From the NCBI GenBank assembly GCA_902785605.1, contig CACZZL010000010.1, forward strand, positions 1-64,000: a stretch of 64,000 nucleotides of DNA, read 5' to 3'. Of this stretch, positions 14,980 to 24,000 are shown in pieces. The position numbers and the translations under genes were made by a program. Position 1 is the stretch's first letter. The number at the start of each line of letters is the position of its first letter. The notes under the pieces are model-generated. The model was not told the DNA's origin, did no database searches, and was given only the letters and a program-made list of their open reading frames with translations. This DNA is from an uncultured Bacteroidales bacterium (lineage in GTDB: Bacteria > Bacteroidota > Bacteroidia > Bacteroidales > Paludibacteraceae).

Positions 14980-16326
14980 ATGAAGAAAATAGTATTTTTT
15001 ATGATGGCGCTTGCCGTTAGTCTCGGTACGATGGCAGAAGACCATGTGATGGCGGCCGCTAAAGGCGAAGGGCGAAAGGCTGAAGGCGAAAGTGCGCCGG
15101 CTACGTTAAGTCTGTCGCTTAAGGAGGCGCAGGACTACGCGGTGCAACAGAACCGCAGTCTGAAAAACGCTTCGTTGGCCGTTCAGGAAGCTTATGCGGC
15201 CCGTTGGCAGACGATTGCGGCGATGTTACCGCAAGTGGACGGAAGTTACAGTTACAGCAACTACCTTGGTTACAGTGCTACGTTGTCGATGGGAGGTACG
15301 AACGTGAACATCAACATGCCTAATGTGGGTGCGTTCGGTGTGACGGCTTCGATGGGTATCAACGGTCAGGGAATCGTTGGTGCGCTGCTCAACAACATCG
15401 CTATTGACATGAAAAAGATTTCGCTGGAGCAGTCGGAGTCGCAGTTACGAGGCAGTGTGATGAGTTCGTACGTGTCCGTGTTGGCACTGCAGAGTATATC
15501 GGCATTATTGGACTCCAGCCTGCTGAATATTCAGAACCTGGAGCAGATTACCCAGAATACCGTCAATGCCGGTGCAGCCGAGCAGACCACGGCGGACCAG
15601 ATACGCGTGAGGGTGAACACATTGAAGAACTCCATCAACACCCAGCGCCGTAACGTGGAGCTGGCTACCAACAGCCTCAAGGTGCTGCTGGACGTGCCGG
15701 TGGAGACCGAACTGGTGCTCACGGAGCCTATTGACGAGGTCCTCTCGCCCGAGCGTGTGCTGAACCTCCTGAGCCAGAACTTCTCCATTGAGAACAACCT
15801 CAACTACCAGCTCCTTGCCAAACAGGTGGAACTGGCTAAACGCAATGTGCATATGGCGGGCTGGGCTTACGGTCCGACAATCGCGCTGGCTTATAACTAC
15901 ACCAACCAGCAGTACTACGGCGAAGGCGGTATGCGTATGACGCCTCCGAACGTCATACAGGTGTCGGTGAAGATGCCTCTCTGGTCGTCCGGCAAGCGTG
16001 CAGCGGGCGTAGTGGAGAAGAAGATAGCCCTTGAAGAGGCGAAAAACACCCTCTCCGAGACTACCGACAACCTCGCTATCCAGTACCGCCAGTTATGCTT
16101 CAACCTCACCAACGCGTATGAGACCTATATGAACGAGAAAGAGAACATAGAGGTCACGCAGCGCGTCTTTAACTCCGCTACGGAGAAATTCAAATGGGGT
16201 GCTGCATCGAACCTGGAGCTGACCAACGCCTCCAATGACCTCATTAACGCGCAATCGACCTACGTGCAGGCAATGCTGGAGCTGATCAATGCGCAGGCTG
16301 AACTGGAAGAGTTTTTGAATAAATAA
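14980..16326 (+). CDS. TolC-family outer membrane efflux protein
   Basis: A 448-residue outer membrane factor that forms the exit duct of a tripartite efflux pump. Signal peptide MKKIVFFMMALAVSLGTMA; the two-fold repeat of long helices and strands typical of TolC is visible (LSLKEAQDYAVQQNRSLKNA and later VELAKRNVHMAGWAYGPTIA, with VSVKMPLWSSGKRAAGVVE and the closing LELTNASNDLINAQSTYVQA). ATG 14980 is used as start; a TTG at 14974 would overlap the TetR stop. A 7-bp-period repeat (15061-15092) forms the linker KGEGRKAEGES right after the signal peptide. Unlike the next two genes it is intact. Confidence 0.9.
   Translation: MKKIVFFMMALAVSLGTMAEDHVMAAAKGEGRKAEGESAPATLSLSLKEAQDYAVQQNRSLKNASLAVQEAYAARWQTIAAMLPQVDGSYSYSNYLGYSATLSMGGTNVNINMPNVGAFGVTASMGINGQGIVGALLNNIAIDMKKISLEQSESQLRGSVMSSYVSVLALQSISALLDSSLLNIQNLEQITQNTVNAGAAEQTTADQIRVRVNTLKNSINTQRRNVELATNSLKVLLDVPVETELVLTEPIDEVLSPERVLNLLSQNFSIENNLNYQLLAKQVELAKRNVHMAGWAYGPTIALAYNYTNQQYYGEGGMRMTPPNVIQVSVKMPLWSSGKRAAGVVEKKIALEEAKNTLSETTDNLAIQYRQLCFNLTNAYETYMNEKENIEVTQRVFNSATEKFKWGAASNLELTNASNDLINAQSTYVQAMLELINAQAELEEFLNK
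15061..15092. repeat. In-frame 7-bp-period repeat in the TolC-type gene
   Basis: Heptamers AAAGGCG, AAGGGCG, AAAGGCT, GAAGGCG encode residues 28-38, a hydrophilic linker behind the signal peptide. Confidence 0.85.
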
Positions 16327-16357
16327 TATTAGTTATATATGAAAAAGAACATTATTT

Positions 16358-17182
16358 TTGCACTTGCAGCCCTGGCGCTTGATTGAGCATATCTACTGCG
16401 AAGTAGGGGACAAAGTGAGCAAAGGTACCGACCTTGTTCGCATGGATCAGACCCAGTACAAGACCACCAAGATCTCGATGGCGAACCTCGAGGTGGAGAA
16501 GAACCGTATTACCCAGCTCCTCCGTTCCGGTTCGGCTACGCAGCAGCAGTACGACCAGATCACGACGCAGTACAACTCGACCAAAGAGCAGTTGGAGTTT
16601 CTGGAGACCAACACGTATGTGAAAGCTCCGTTCAGCGGCGTAATCTCGGCGAAGAACTACGAGGACGGCGAGCTCTACGGCGGTCAGCCTATTCTGGTGC
16701 TGACTCAGATAGACAAACTGAAAGCGCTGGTGGCTGTTCCTGAGACCTATTTCCCGCTCCTCAAGAGAGGTATGAAGCTGACGCTGACGTCGGAGATCTA
16801 TCCGGGCAAGACTTTCCCTGCTACGGTGGAGATTGTTTATCCGACCATTGACCCCTCCAGCCACACTTTCCAATGCAAGATCGTTATCCCGAATGGCAGC
16901 AACCTGCTTCGTCCGGGTATGTATGTGACGACAACCATCGGTCTGGGCAAAGCGAATGCCATCGTAGTGCCTTACCAGAGCGTGGAGAAACTCGTCGGCG
17001 CCAACGACCGCTATGTCTTCATCGTGGAGGACGGCCGTGCCAAACGTGTTGCCGTTACTCTCGGACAGCGTTTCGACCAGGATATTGAGATCATCGCTCC
17101 GGAGATCAAAGAGGGTGTCGAATTCGTCACCACGGGCCAGCACAAACTCGTGGACGGCGTCAAAGTGAATGTAGTGGAATAA
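16358..17182 (+). CDS. RND efflux periplasmic adaptor, 5' end deleted
   Basis: The frame encodes most of a membrane fusion protein: lipoyl half-motif IEHIYCEVGDKVSKGTDLVR, helical hairpin (LEVEKNRITQLLRSGSATQQ), second lipoyl half YVKAPFSGVISAKNYEDGEL, beta-barrel and membrane-proximal domains to KVNVVE. Just upstream an ATG at 16339 gives a normal signal peptide (MKKNIIFALAALAL) that after 14 residues hits a stop in the wrong frame. The sequence between signal peptide and first lipoyl motif, some 50-80 codons in relatives, is missing, with a frame change. As it stands, no exported adaptor can be made. The listed start is a TTG and is not thought to be used naturally. Confidence 0.8.
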   Translation: MHLQPWRLIEHIYCEVGDKVSKGTDLVRMDQTQYKTTKISMANLEVEKNRITQLLRSGSATQQQYDQITTQYNSTKEQLEFLETNTYVKAPFSGVISAKNYEDGELYGGQPILVLTQIDKLKALVAVPETYFPLLKRGMKLTLTSEIYPGKTFPATVEIVYPTIDPSSHTFQCKIVIPNGSNLLRPGMYVTTTIGLGKANAIVVPYQSVEKLVGANDRYVFIVEDGRAKRVAVTLGQRFDQDIEIIAPEIKEGVEFVTTGQHKLVDGVKVNVVE

Positions 17183-17186
17183 TTTA

Positions 17187-17226
17187 CTAGTCTGCTAGAA
17201 AACTAGTCGACTAGACAACTAGGAAA
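17187..17226. repeat. 8-bp-period CTAG repeat between adaptor and RND genes
   Basis: CTAG recurs at 17187, 17195, 17203, 17211 and 17219, exactly every 8 bp, filling the 48-bp gap between the genes. The tetranucleotide CTAG is usually rare in bacteria. Confidence 0.85.
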
Positions 17227-17230
17227 TCCT

Positions 17231-17620
17231 ATGAGCATTTATAAATCAGCAATCGAAAAACCGGTGACCACCGCCCTCATCTTTGTGGCGGTCATCGTCA
17301 TCGGTATATACAGTTTCCTGAAGCTGCCGATTGACCAGTTCCCGGAGATGGACCCGCCGTATATTACGGTCATGACTACCTATCCGGGTGCATCGGCTTC
17401 CGAGATGGAGACCAACGTGACGAAGATCATGGAGAACGCCCTGACCTCCGTCGATCACCTCAAACACATCACTTCGCAGAGTAAGGATATATGGCGGCGA
17501 ACAACCTGCCGGACAACTGCGCCAAGCCGGTTATCTTCAAACTATCCACCTCCTCCATGCCTATCTGTCAGTACTCCATCACGGCGGATGAGACCTATGC
17601 GGGTCTGGACAAGATCCTGA
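17231..17620 (+). CDS. RND efflux transporter, fragment 1 (N terminus)
   Basis: Residues 1-86 (to about 17488) are the N terminus of an AcrB/MexF-type inner-membrane RND pump: first membrane helix with TALIFVAVIVIGIYSFLKL, then FPEMDPPYITVMTTYPGASA and the start of the porter domain to HITSQSKD. After that the frame reads unrelated sequence to 17620. Comparison with RND proteins shows that about 28 residues (the strand FEWGT... and the following helix) are missing at the junction with fragment 2, with a frame change. Fragments 1-3 together would be roughly 1,000 residues. Confidence 0.8.
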   Translation: MSIYKSAIEKPVTTALIFVAVIVIGIYSFLKLPIDQFPEMDPPYITVMTTYPGASASEMETNVTKIMENALTSVDHLKHITSQSKDIWRRTTCRTTAPSRLSSNYPPPPCLSVSTPSRRMRPMRVWTRS

Positions 17621-19713
17621 ACGACGAGGTAGTGCCGCAGTTGAACCATATCGACGGAATCGGAAATATCTCCCTTTCTGGTGCGCCTGACCGCTATGTG
17701 TATGTCAATATCGACCAGCAGAAACTGGATGCGTACGGCATCACGCTGGAGCAGGTGGGTCAGGTCGTTTCGGCGAATAACCTGAACCTCTCTTCGGGTA
17801 CGATCAAGATGCCGCAGGAGCAATACCAGATGCAGGTTCGGTCCGAGTATATCGAGTCCTCTGAGATCGAGAATCTGATGGTAGCTATGACGCCGCAAGG
17901 TCAGCAGGTCTTCATTCGCGACATCGCGACCGTCAAAGATACGATCAAGGACCTCTCGCTGGACGAGAAGACGAACGGTCGTGAGGCGGTGCGTCTGATC
18001 ATCGCCAAGCAGACAGGAGCGAACACCGTGCAGGTTTGTAAAGACGTGCGCAAAGAGTTGGCGCAGATCCAGAAACAGCTGCCTTCGGACGTGAAGATCG
18101 AGAAGATCTACGACTCGTCGGAGAACATCCAAAACTCCATCAATTCGCTGGAGGAATCGGTGCTTTACGCGCTGTTATTCGTGGTGCTCGTGGTATTGTT
18201 CTTCCTTGGCAAATGGCGCGCAACGATCATCATCGGAATCACCATTCCTATTGCCCTGATTGTGGCATTTATCTACCTCGGAATGGCGGATTCGAGTCTG
18301 AATATCATCTCGCTTTGTTCGTTGACCATCGCCATCGGTATGGTGGTGGATGATGCGATTGTAGTATTGGAGAACATCACCCGTCACGTGGAGCGTGGCG
18401 AGGATCCGCATGAGGCGTCTATCTACGCCACCAACGAGGTATGGGTATCCGTTATTGCGACGACCCTGGTGCTCGTAGTGGTGTTCGTGCCGCTGACCAT
18501 GCTCTCCGGTATGGCGGGAATTATGTTCCACGAGTTGGGATGGATCGTGACGGTAGTCTGCTGTACCTCCACCCTCGTGGCTATCTCGCTGACACCTATG
18601 CTCTGCTCTAAACTGCTGAAAGCCAAGAAAGTGCATGTTGATGAGAACGGCAATCTGGTGGACGACGAGGCTGGCAAGAAAGGATGGTACGAGCGCACGG
18701 TGGTACACATGCTCGATGTTATTGACGAGTATTACGCCAAGTCGCTGGGTTGGTGTCTGAATCATAAGGCGCTCACGCTGCTGATCCTGTTTGCATTCTT
18801 CGTCGCTTCGCTCACGCCTGTCTTCATGGGTAAGATCGGAACGGACTTTATGCAGGAGCAGGATAATGGACGTCTCTCTGTGACGATCAAGTTGCAGCGC
18901 GGTACGCGAATCGAGGAGACGCTGAAGACCGCCCGTGCGCTGGAGGCGCGTTTCGTGGCGCTCGTGCCGGAGATTGAGCTGATCAACACCTCTGCCGGTT
19001 CCAACGACGATGCTACGATCGCGGCTATGTTCTCCTCTACGATGAACAACAAGATTCAGATGACTGTCCGTCTGCCTAAGAAATGGGAGCGTGACCGCGA
19101 CATCTGGACCATTGCCGAAATCCTGCGTCAGGAAATGGCAAAATATCCGGAGATCAACGAATACCAGTGTGCTGTTTCATCTGGCGGTCCAGGCGGCGAT
19201 ATCACGGTGGACTTGGAGATCTACGGTTACGATTTCGATAAGACTTCGCAGATGGCAGAGCAATGCCGTCAGTTGATTTCGCAACTGCCGGGCGCGCGCG
19301 ACGTGAATATCAGCCGTGAGGACGACCGTCCGGATATCAAGGTTACGGTGGACAAAGAGAAAGCTTCGCGTCTGGGTCTGAGTTCGGCAACGATCTCTAC
19401 TTATCTGCGCAACCGCGTAGCGGGAATGTCGTGCGGTTACCTCAAGGATGATGGCTCGGAGTACGATATCGTCGTTCGTCTGGAGGAAGATGACCGTAAC
19501 TCGATCTCGGATATTCTGGATCTCTCTATTCCGACCGCAATGGGTAAGACCGTTAAGTTGTCCGAAGTGGCTTCTGTGGGCGAGTATTGGGCTCCGCCGA
19601 CGATCGAGCGTAAGTCTCGTCAGCGTATTGTTACGTCCCTGTCGGCTACTCTACCCATATTGGCGGTGACTACGAGACGCAGCAGGATACGTTCCGCGAC
19701 ATGGGTCTGCTGA
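17491..19713 (+). CDS. RND efflux transporter, fragment 2 (main body)
   Basis: This frame holds most of the pump: MAANNLPDNCAKPVIFKLST, the porter loops, the membrane helices with the proton-relay aspartates in IGMVVDDAIVVLENI, the long central periplasmic segment and the second porter domain to RKSRQRIVTSLSATL near 19652. From there the frame runs into unrelated sequence and stops. About 30-40 residues that normally join this strand to the GGDYETQQDTF helix are missing, again with a frame change. The pump exports drugs or envelope compounds by proton antiport in intact homologues. Confidence 0.85.
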   Translation: MAANNLPDNCAKPVIFKLSTSSMPICQYSITADETYAGLDKILNDEVVPQLNHIDGIGNISLSGAPDRYVYVNIDQQKLDAYGITLEQVGQVVSANNLNLSSGTIKMPQEQYQMQVRSEYIESSEIENLMVAMTPQGQQVFIRDIATVKDTIKDLSLDEKTNGREAVRLIIAKQTGANTVQVCKDVRKELAQIQKQLPSDVKIEKIYDSSENIQNSINSLEESVLYALLFVVLVVLFFLGKWRATIIIGITIPIALIVAFIYLGMADSSLNIISLCSLTIAIGMVVDDAIVVLENITRHVERGEDPHEASIYATNEVWVSVIATTLVLVVVFVPLTMLSGMAGIMFHELGWIVTVVCCTSTLVAISLTPMLCSKLLKAKKVHVDENGNLVDDEAGKKGWYERTVVHMLDVIDEYYAKSLGWCLNHKALTLLILFAFFVASLTPVFMGKIGTDFMQEQDNGRLSVTIKLQRGTRIEETLKTARALEARFVALVPEIELINTSAGSNDDATIAAMFSSTMNNKIQMTVRLPKKWERDRDIWTIAEILRQEMAKYPEINEYQCAVSSGGPGGDITVDLEIYGYDFDKTSQMAEQCRQLISQLPGARDVNISREDDRPDIKVTVDKEKASRLGLSSATISTYLRNRVAGMSCGYLKDDGSEYDIVVRLEEDDRNSISDILDLSIPTAMGKTVKLSEVASVGEYWAPPTIERKSRQRIVTSLSATLPILAVTTRRSRIRSATWVC

Positions 19714-20258
19714 TGGCGCTGATCGTGCTGCTGGTTTATATCGTTATGGCGTCGCAGTTTGAGAGCCTCCGAATGCCGGGAATCATCATGTTCACTATTC
19801 CGTTTGCCCTTTCGGGCGTCATCATCGCCCTTTGGCTCACGGGCCGAAGCCTTGATATGATCGGTGCGCTGGGTCTGGTGTTGCTGGTGGGTATTGTGGT
19901 GAAAAACGGTATCGTGCTCGTGGACTATATCAACCTTATGCGCGAGCGTGGTCACGAACTGAACGAGGCTATCCAGATGTCCGGTCGTAGTCGTATTCGT
20001 CCTATCTTGATGACCGCATTCACTACGATCCTCGGTATGGTGCCGATGGCTGTGTCCAGCGGTGAAGGTGCCGAGATGTGGCAACCGCTGGGTATCGTCG
20101 TTATCGGCGGTCTGACGGTCAGCACGTTCCTTACGCTGTACCTCGTTCCGGTTCTCTACGGTACGATGGCGCGTCATGGTGACCGCAATAAGAAAGAGGC
20201 ACTGCGCAAGAAGTTCATCTTCATGGATATTAAGGTAAAGAAGGAGGAAACGAAATGA
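19701..20258 (+). CDS. RND efflux transporter, fragment 3 (C terminus)
   Basis: The final membrane domain of the RND pump: MGLLMALIVLLVYIVMASQF, LALWLTGRSLDMIGALGLVL and the closing helices with SGRSRIRPILMTAFTTILGM and TVSTFLTLYLVPVLYGTMA. Homology begins upstream of the first ATG, at about 19657 (IGGDYETQQDTFRD), showing that this is the continuation of fragment 2 after a deletion and not a separate gene. Its stop overlaps the start of the PII-like gene by 4 bp. Confidence 0.85.
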   Translation: MGLLMALIVLLVYIVMASQFESLRMPGIIMFTIPFALSGVIIALWLTGRSLDMIGALGLVLLVGIVVKNGIVLVDYINLMRERGHELNEAIQMSGRSRIRPILMTAFTTILGMVPMAVSSGEGAEMWQPLGIVVIGGLTVSTFLTLYLVPVLYGTMARHGDRNKKEALRKKFIFMDIKVKKEETK

Positions 20259-20548
20259 AATCTGTAATGATCGTCTTTAATCAGGCCAATACGGGCCGTG
20301 TGGAATATATGTTGGACGTGCTGGGTATCAGCGGTTTCACGTTCTTCGAGCAGGTACAAGGTCGTGGTACAAACGGCGGTGAACCCCGCCGTGGTACCCA
20401 CGCCTGGCCGGAGATGAACTCCTGTGTGATCACAGTTGTGGAAGACGAGCAACTGCCGGCACTGCTGGAGTCCATCAAAAAACTCGACCTCCGCAACGAG
20501 GAGGTCGGTGTCCGCGCTTTCGTTTGGGATATCTTCGCTACGGTCTAA
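20255..20548 (+). CDS. PII-like protein of the efflux operon
   Basis: A 97-residue protein with the ferredoxin-like pattern of PII signalling proteins: MKSVMIVFNQANTGRVEYML, a middle loop rich in glycine (GRGTNGGEPRRGTHAWPE) where PII has its T-loop, then SCVITVVEDEQLPALLESIK. It lacks the usual PII uridylylation motif. Bacteroidetes often carry such a PII-like gene at the end of RND operons, and the ATGA overlap with the pump gene here shows coupling. It probably senses a small molecule or binds the pump; this is inference. Its stop overlaps the convergent NadR-type gene. Confidence 0.75.
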   Translation: MKSVMIVFNQANTGRVEYMLDVLGISGFTFFEQVQGRGTNGGEPRRGTHAWPEMNSCVITVVEDEQLPALLESIKKLDLRNEEVGVRAFVWDIFATV

Positions 20549-21045
20549 TCAACGTGGCGAATGATGTAGTACGGAATGTCTAAGGCTTGGATCTCCGCTT
20601 CGTAGCGATCAAAGAGTTCTTTGCGGATCGCGTCTGAACCATTGGAACGGGCAGGGTCGGGAATCCAAGGTAAGTCCGGATAAGTCAATAAGTAAACATC
20701 CATCGGATAACGGTGGATGTTTTCGTTTAACCACTCCGGTACGCGTCCGAAGGCATAGTCAAACCAGACCTTGGTGACGATTAACTCCGTATCGAAGAAG
20801 GCGAATGGTGAGTGGCTAAAGGCTAATGTCTCCATCTCCTCTATCTGATGGCGGGCGATAGCGCATAGATCATCGAACGTAATGACTTTCGTCCAATCAT
20901 CCGTTCGCCCATTAGCCATTATTTGCTCCACGTATGTGCGCGCGTACTCAGGTACGTACGTACCTTCATATCTACGCGCGAGATAACGAGCGAGCGAACT
21001 CTTACCGGTACTCTCCGGTCCTATGATTCCGACCCTATAACCCAT
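20545..21045 (-). CDS. NadR-type nucleoside kinase / AAA family ATPase
   Basis: A 166-residue P-loop protein with Walker A GPESTGKSS (about residues 9-17), EYART motif (VPEYARTY), and a lid region with DPARSNGSDAIR. It resembles the ribosylnicotinamide kinase domain of NadR, which phosphorylates nicotinamide riboside in NAD salvage, here as a stand-alone protein. The first codons (MGYRVGII) come from a 7-bp-period repeat that also holds the stop of sprA; a second repeat (20793-20827) encodes LAFSHSPFAFF at residues 73-84. Last gene of the ruvA-sprA unit. Confidence 0.8.
   Translation of the reverse strand: MGYRVGIIGPESTGKSSLARYLARRYEGTYVPEYARTYVEQIMANGRTDDWTKVITFDDLCAIARHQIEEMETLAFSHSPFAFFDTELIVTKVWFDYAFGRVPEWLNENIHRYPMDVYLLTYPDLPWIPDPARSNGSDAIRKELFDRYEAEIQALDIPYYIIRHVD
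20793..20827. repeat. In-frame 7-bp-period repeat in the NadR-type gene
   Basis: Plus-strand heptamers CGAAGAA, GGCGAAT, GGTGAGT, GGCTAAA, GGCTAAT encode residues 73-84. Confidence 0.85.
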
Positions 21046-21060
21046 AACCTATAACCTTTA
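21033..21060. repeat. 7-bp-period repeat at the sprA/NadR-type junction
   Basis: Plus-strand heptamers CCCTATA, ACCCATA, ACCTATA, ACCTTTA. On the coding strand (GGTTATA-like) the island contains the sprA stop codon, the whole 12-bp gap and the ATG of the kinase gene. Confidence 0.9.
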
Positions 21061-24000
21061 CCTCGTAAGCATCAGTTTGATGTTCAGGCCGACGTTGTCT
21101 GCCTTGACGGGGTAGGAGGATGAGATGAGCGGTGTGGTGCCCTGGTGATCGTAGAAGAGTTGCAGGTTGATCTTCTGGCTCAGGACATAGTCCGCACTGA
21201 TCTTGAGCGCAAACACTTTGTTACCGGACGAAGCCTGCGTGATACCTTCTTCCACCTTACGCAGCAACATCTTCACATCCTTGTAGGACAGATCGACTTG
21301 CAGCTTGAGGTCGTTGGACACTTTCTTCTGCCCGCCGTCTTTCTTCTTGGCAATGAAGTTGAGGTTCTTGATGGTGTAACCTGCACCGATCACGAACTCG
21401 TTCGTGTGTCCTTCGGTGAGTTGGACGCTGGTCACGTTGAGTGCCAGGTTACGCTGTTTGCGGTACTCGGCTTTGAAGGACAGCGAGTTTTTCATCGTCA
21501 TGTTCAGACCGATGAGCGGAGCGAACGCTTCGGTGATGGTCACATTGCTGATGTCATACGCAGACGAAGGCCGCGGTGCATCCGAAGTGACGTCGCGTAC
21601 GAAACCGATCTGTTTGTTGGTGCCGTCTGCTCCGATCCATGTGGAGTAGGAACTGTAGGAGCCGATGGAGTACTTACAGGTGTAGGCATGGGTGAGCGTG
21701 ACGGACTTGAAGTGGTCGCGCATCCACGGCAGTCGGCCCAGACCGTCATAGGTGACAGACCAGTTCGGTAAGATACTCAGGAACCCGAGGAAGGGGTTGA
21801 GGCTGACTTTGTTCGGGTCTCGTCCGGTGTATGCGGACAGGAACGCCGGCACCAGCACATCGGCGGAGCTGGGTGTTACCCGTCCATGCTTGTTCGGGTC
21901 ATACTTAGTGCCCGACGGGATGTTACTCATGAATCCTTCGCTGGGCAGCGTGATACCGGTGTACTGGTCTTGAACGCGGTTGGTCAAGACGGTACGGTTC
22001 GCGATGAAGGCATCATAAGCCGAGTTGGCGAAGTTCTCTTCCTGTGAACCTACGCGGCTGAACATCGTTCCGATCGCTACTTGCGTGATGTTGAACGAAC
22101 CGGTCATGTTCTCCTGCAAGTGGTCGTAGGAGTAGATGATGGAGGTGGACTGCGCGATGTAGCGTTTGCCGTTCAGTTGCACTTTGAATCCGGGCAGCGG
22201 TTCGAGTGTCAGTTTGATGTCGAGATCGGAGGTGTGTGCGCGGGTAGCGGGTTGGATGACTGAGGTGTCCCCGGACAGCCAGCCGTTTCGTTTGGCACGA
22301 TCGATCATGTCGTTGGGTATGAAACCGAAGGCGAAGTCATAACCCGGCGCATAGCGTCCGTTCACTCTGCGTTGTCCCATGAATCCTGCCTCGGGTTCGA
22401 AACCCGGGATGGTCATGGAGTTAGTCTCACGATAGGTGACTTGCAGACGACGGAACATCGTACCTACGTACGCGAACATGTCTCCTGCCACCTGTGCCGG
22501 CGTGCGCTCGTTGGGGTCACGTGTGGTGACGGTGACGGTCGCCTTGGCACAGTCCGCTTTCGGCGTAAGTGTCAGTTTGGCGTTTCCGTCCGGCTTGAAG
22601 CTGACAGGGATAGCCTTGCCGGTTGAGTCGGCTACCACGACGGTGAGTAACTCGCTGTTCAGACGGTGGGATATCTCGATCGCTTCCCCTTTCTTGAGCA
22701 CAACGGTCTGGGTGTAGTTCTTGGGCTTGAAGGCGCGTTTGGATCCTCTTCCTGAATACCGCTGGGTCATGGTCTTCCAGTACTTGGACTTACCGTACCA
22801 GGTCTCGAAGTTAATACCTCCGTCCACTTGCCAAGTCTGCAAGCTGCTTACGGTATTACCCATGTTCGTACCGGAAGTGGTAGAGGCGGTACGGGTCCAG
22901 TTGTAGGTCGCGTTGTAGGAAGCGTTGGCGGTGAGAGCGTCCAATCCCGGAATGCGGTTGAACGGTACGTTCCAACTGGCGGTGAACACCTGTTGGTAGG
23001 TGTACGGCGAGCCCCAACGAGCCAGCGAACGCTGAATCGTGTCGCGCCATGCTTCGTACTTGTCGTGGTTGAACTCCGCATCAAAATACTGTCCTTTGAG
23101 TATCTCCGGTGTGTATTTGCCTTCATCGATGATGGCGTTCATCGCGGATTGGAAACTGAACTTGATGTTCTTGGTGAAGTCATACTTGATATCGACGTTG
23201 CGGTCCCAGGTGAAGTCCTTACTGAACGTGAGATCCATTGCGTCTGACGAAGCGCCTGCCAGGTCGCGCATCTTCAAATGGCTGAAGGTGCGGTGCATGT
23301 TGGTGTTGAACGCCCAAGACTGCGGCAGGTAGTAGAAGTTCATCTCTTTGAGGAACTTCACTTTCTGCACTTTCTCCACTTTAGAGAACGGTTCCCAAGG
23401 TTTCGGGTTGAAGCTATAGGCGTATTGGAACGAACCCTTGTGGTCGGTCGTGTAGTTAACTTCCATCTCCGGGGAGTGCTCCAACTGTTTGTTGTACGAA
23501 GCGGAGAGCGCGAAGTTCGCCGGGTCATAGAACATATCGCGTTTCTTGGAGTGGATGTTGACCTTGAGGTTCGTCACGGAGAACGAAGTGGACTCATGCA
23601 CAGTGTTGGACATCTTCTTGATCGAGTCCCGTTCTTCCTTGGTGTCGTACGTCTCGAGTGTCTGTTTGAGTTTGACATCCGTGTCGAGCGGGTCGTAGTC
23701 GGGGCTGGTGGTCTCGTTGCTATAGGATACATACAACGGCATCTGGATCTTCGCCTTCTCGGGGAAGAGTCGTCCTGCTTCGAGTGCCGCACTGACGCTC
23801 AACTGGTAGAAGTTATCCATGTTACGGTCCAGCACGTTGGATTCGATGGAACCGTATCCGGCAGTCTCCAAGCGACCGGCTACGTTCACTTGGGCAATGT
23901 CACTGATGGCCAGCGAAGCGTTGGCCATGGCTGCCACACCGCCTTGCTCGTTGAACTGGCTGAGGCGTAACTCGTTCACCCATACCTCACCGCTGACATC

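Noticed and set aside
19701..20258. Independent small membrane protein gene
   Set aside because: Homology to RND continues upstream of its first ATG, so it is the C-terminal part of the broken pump gene.
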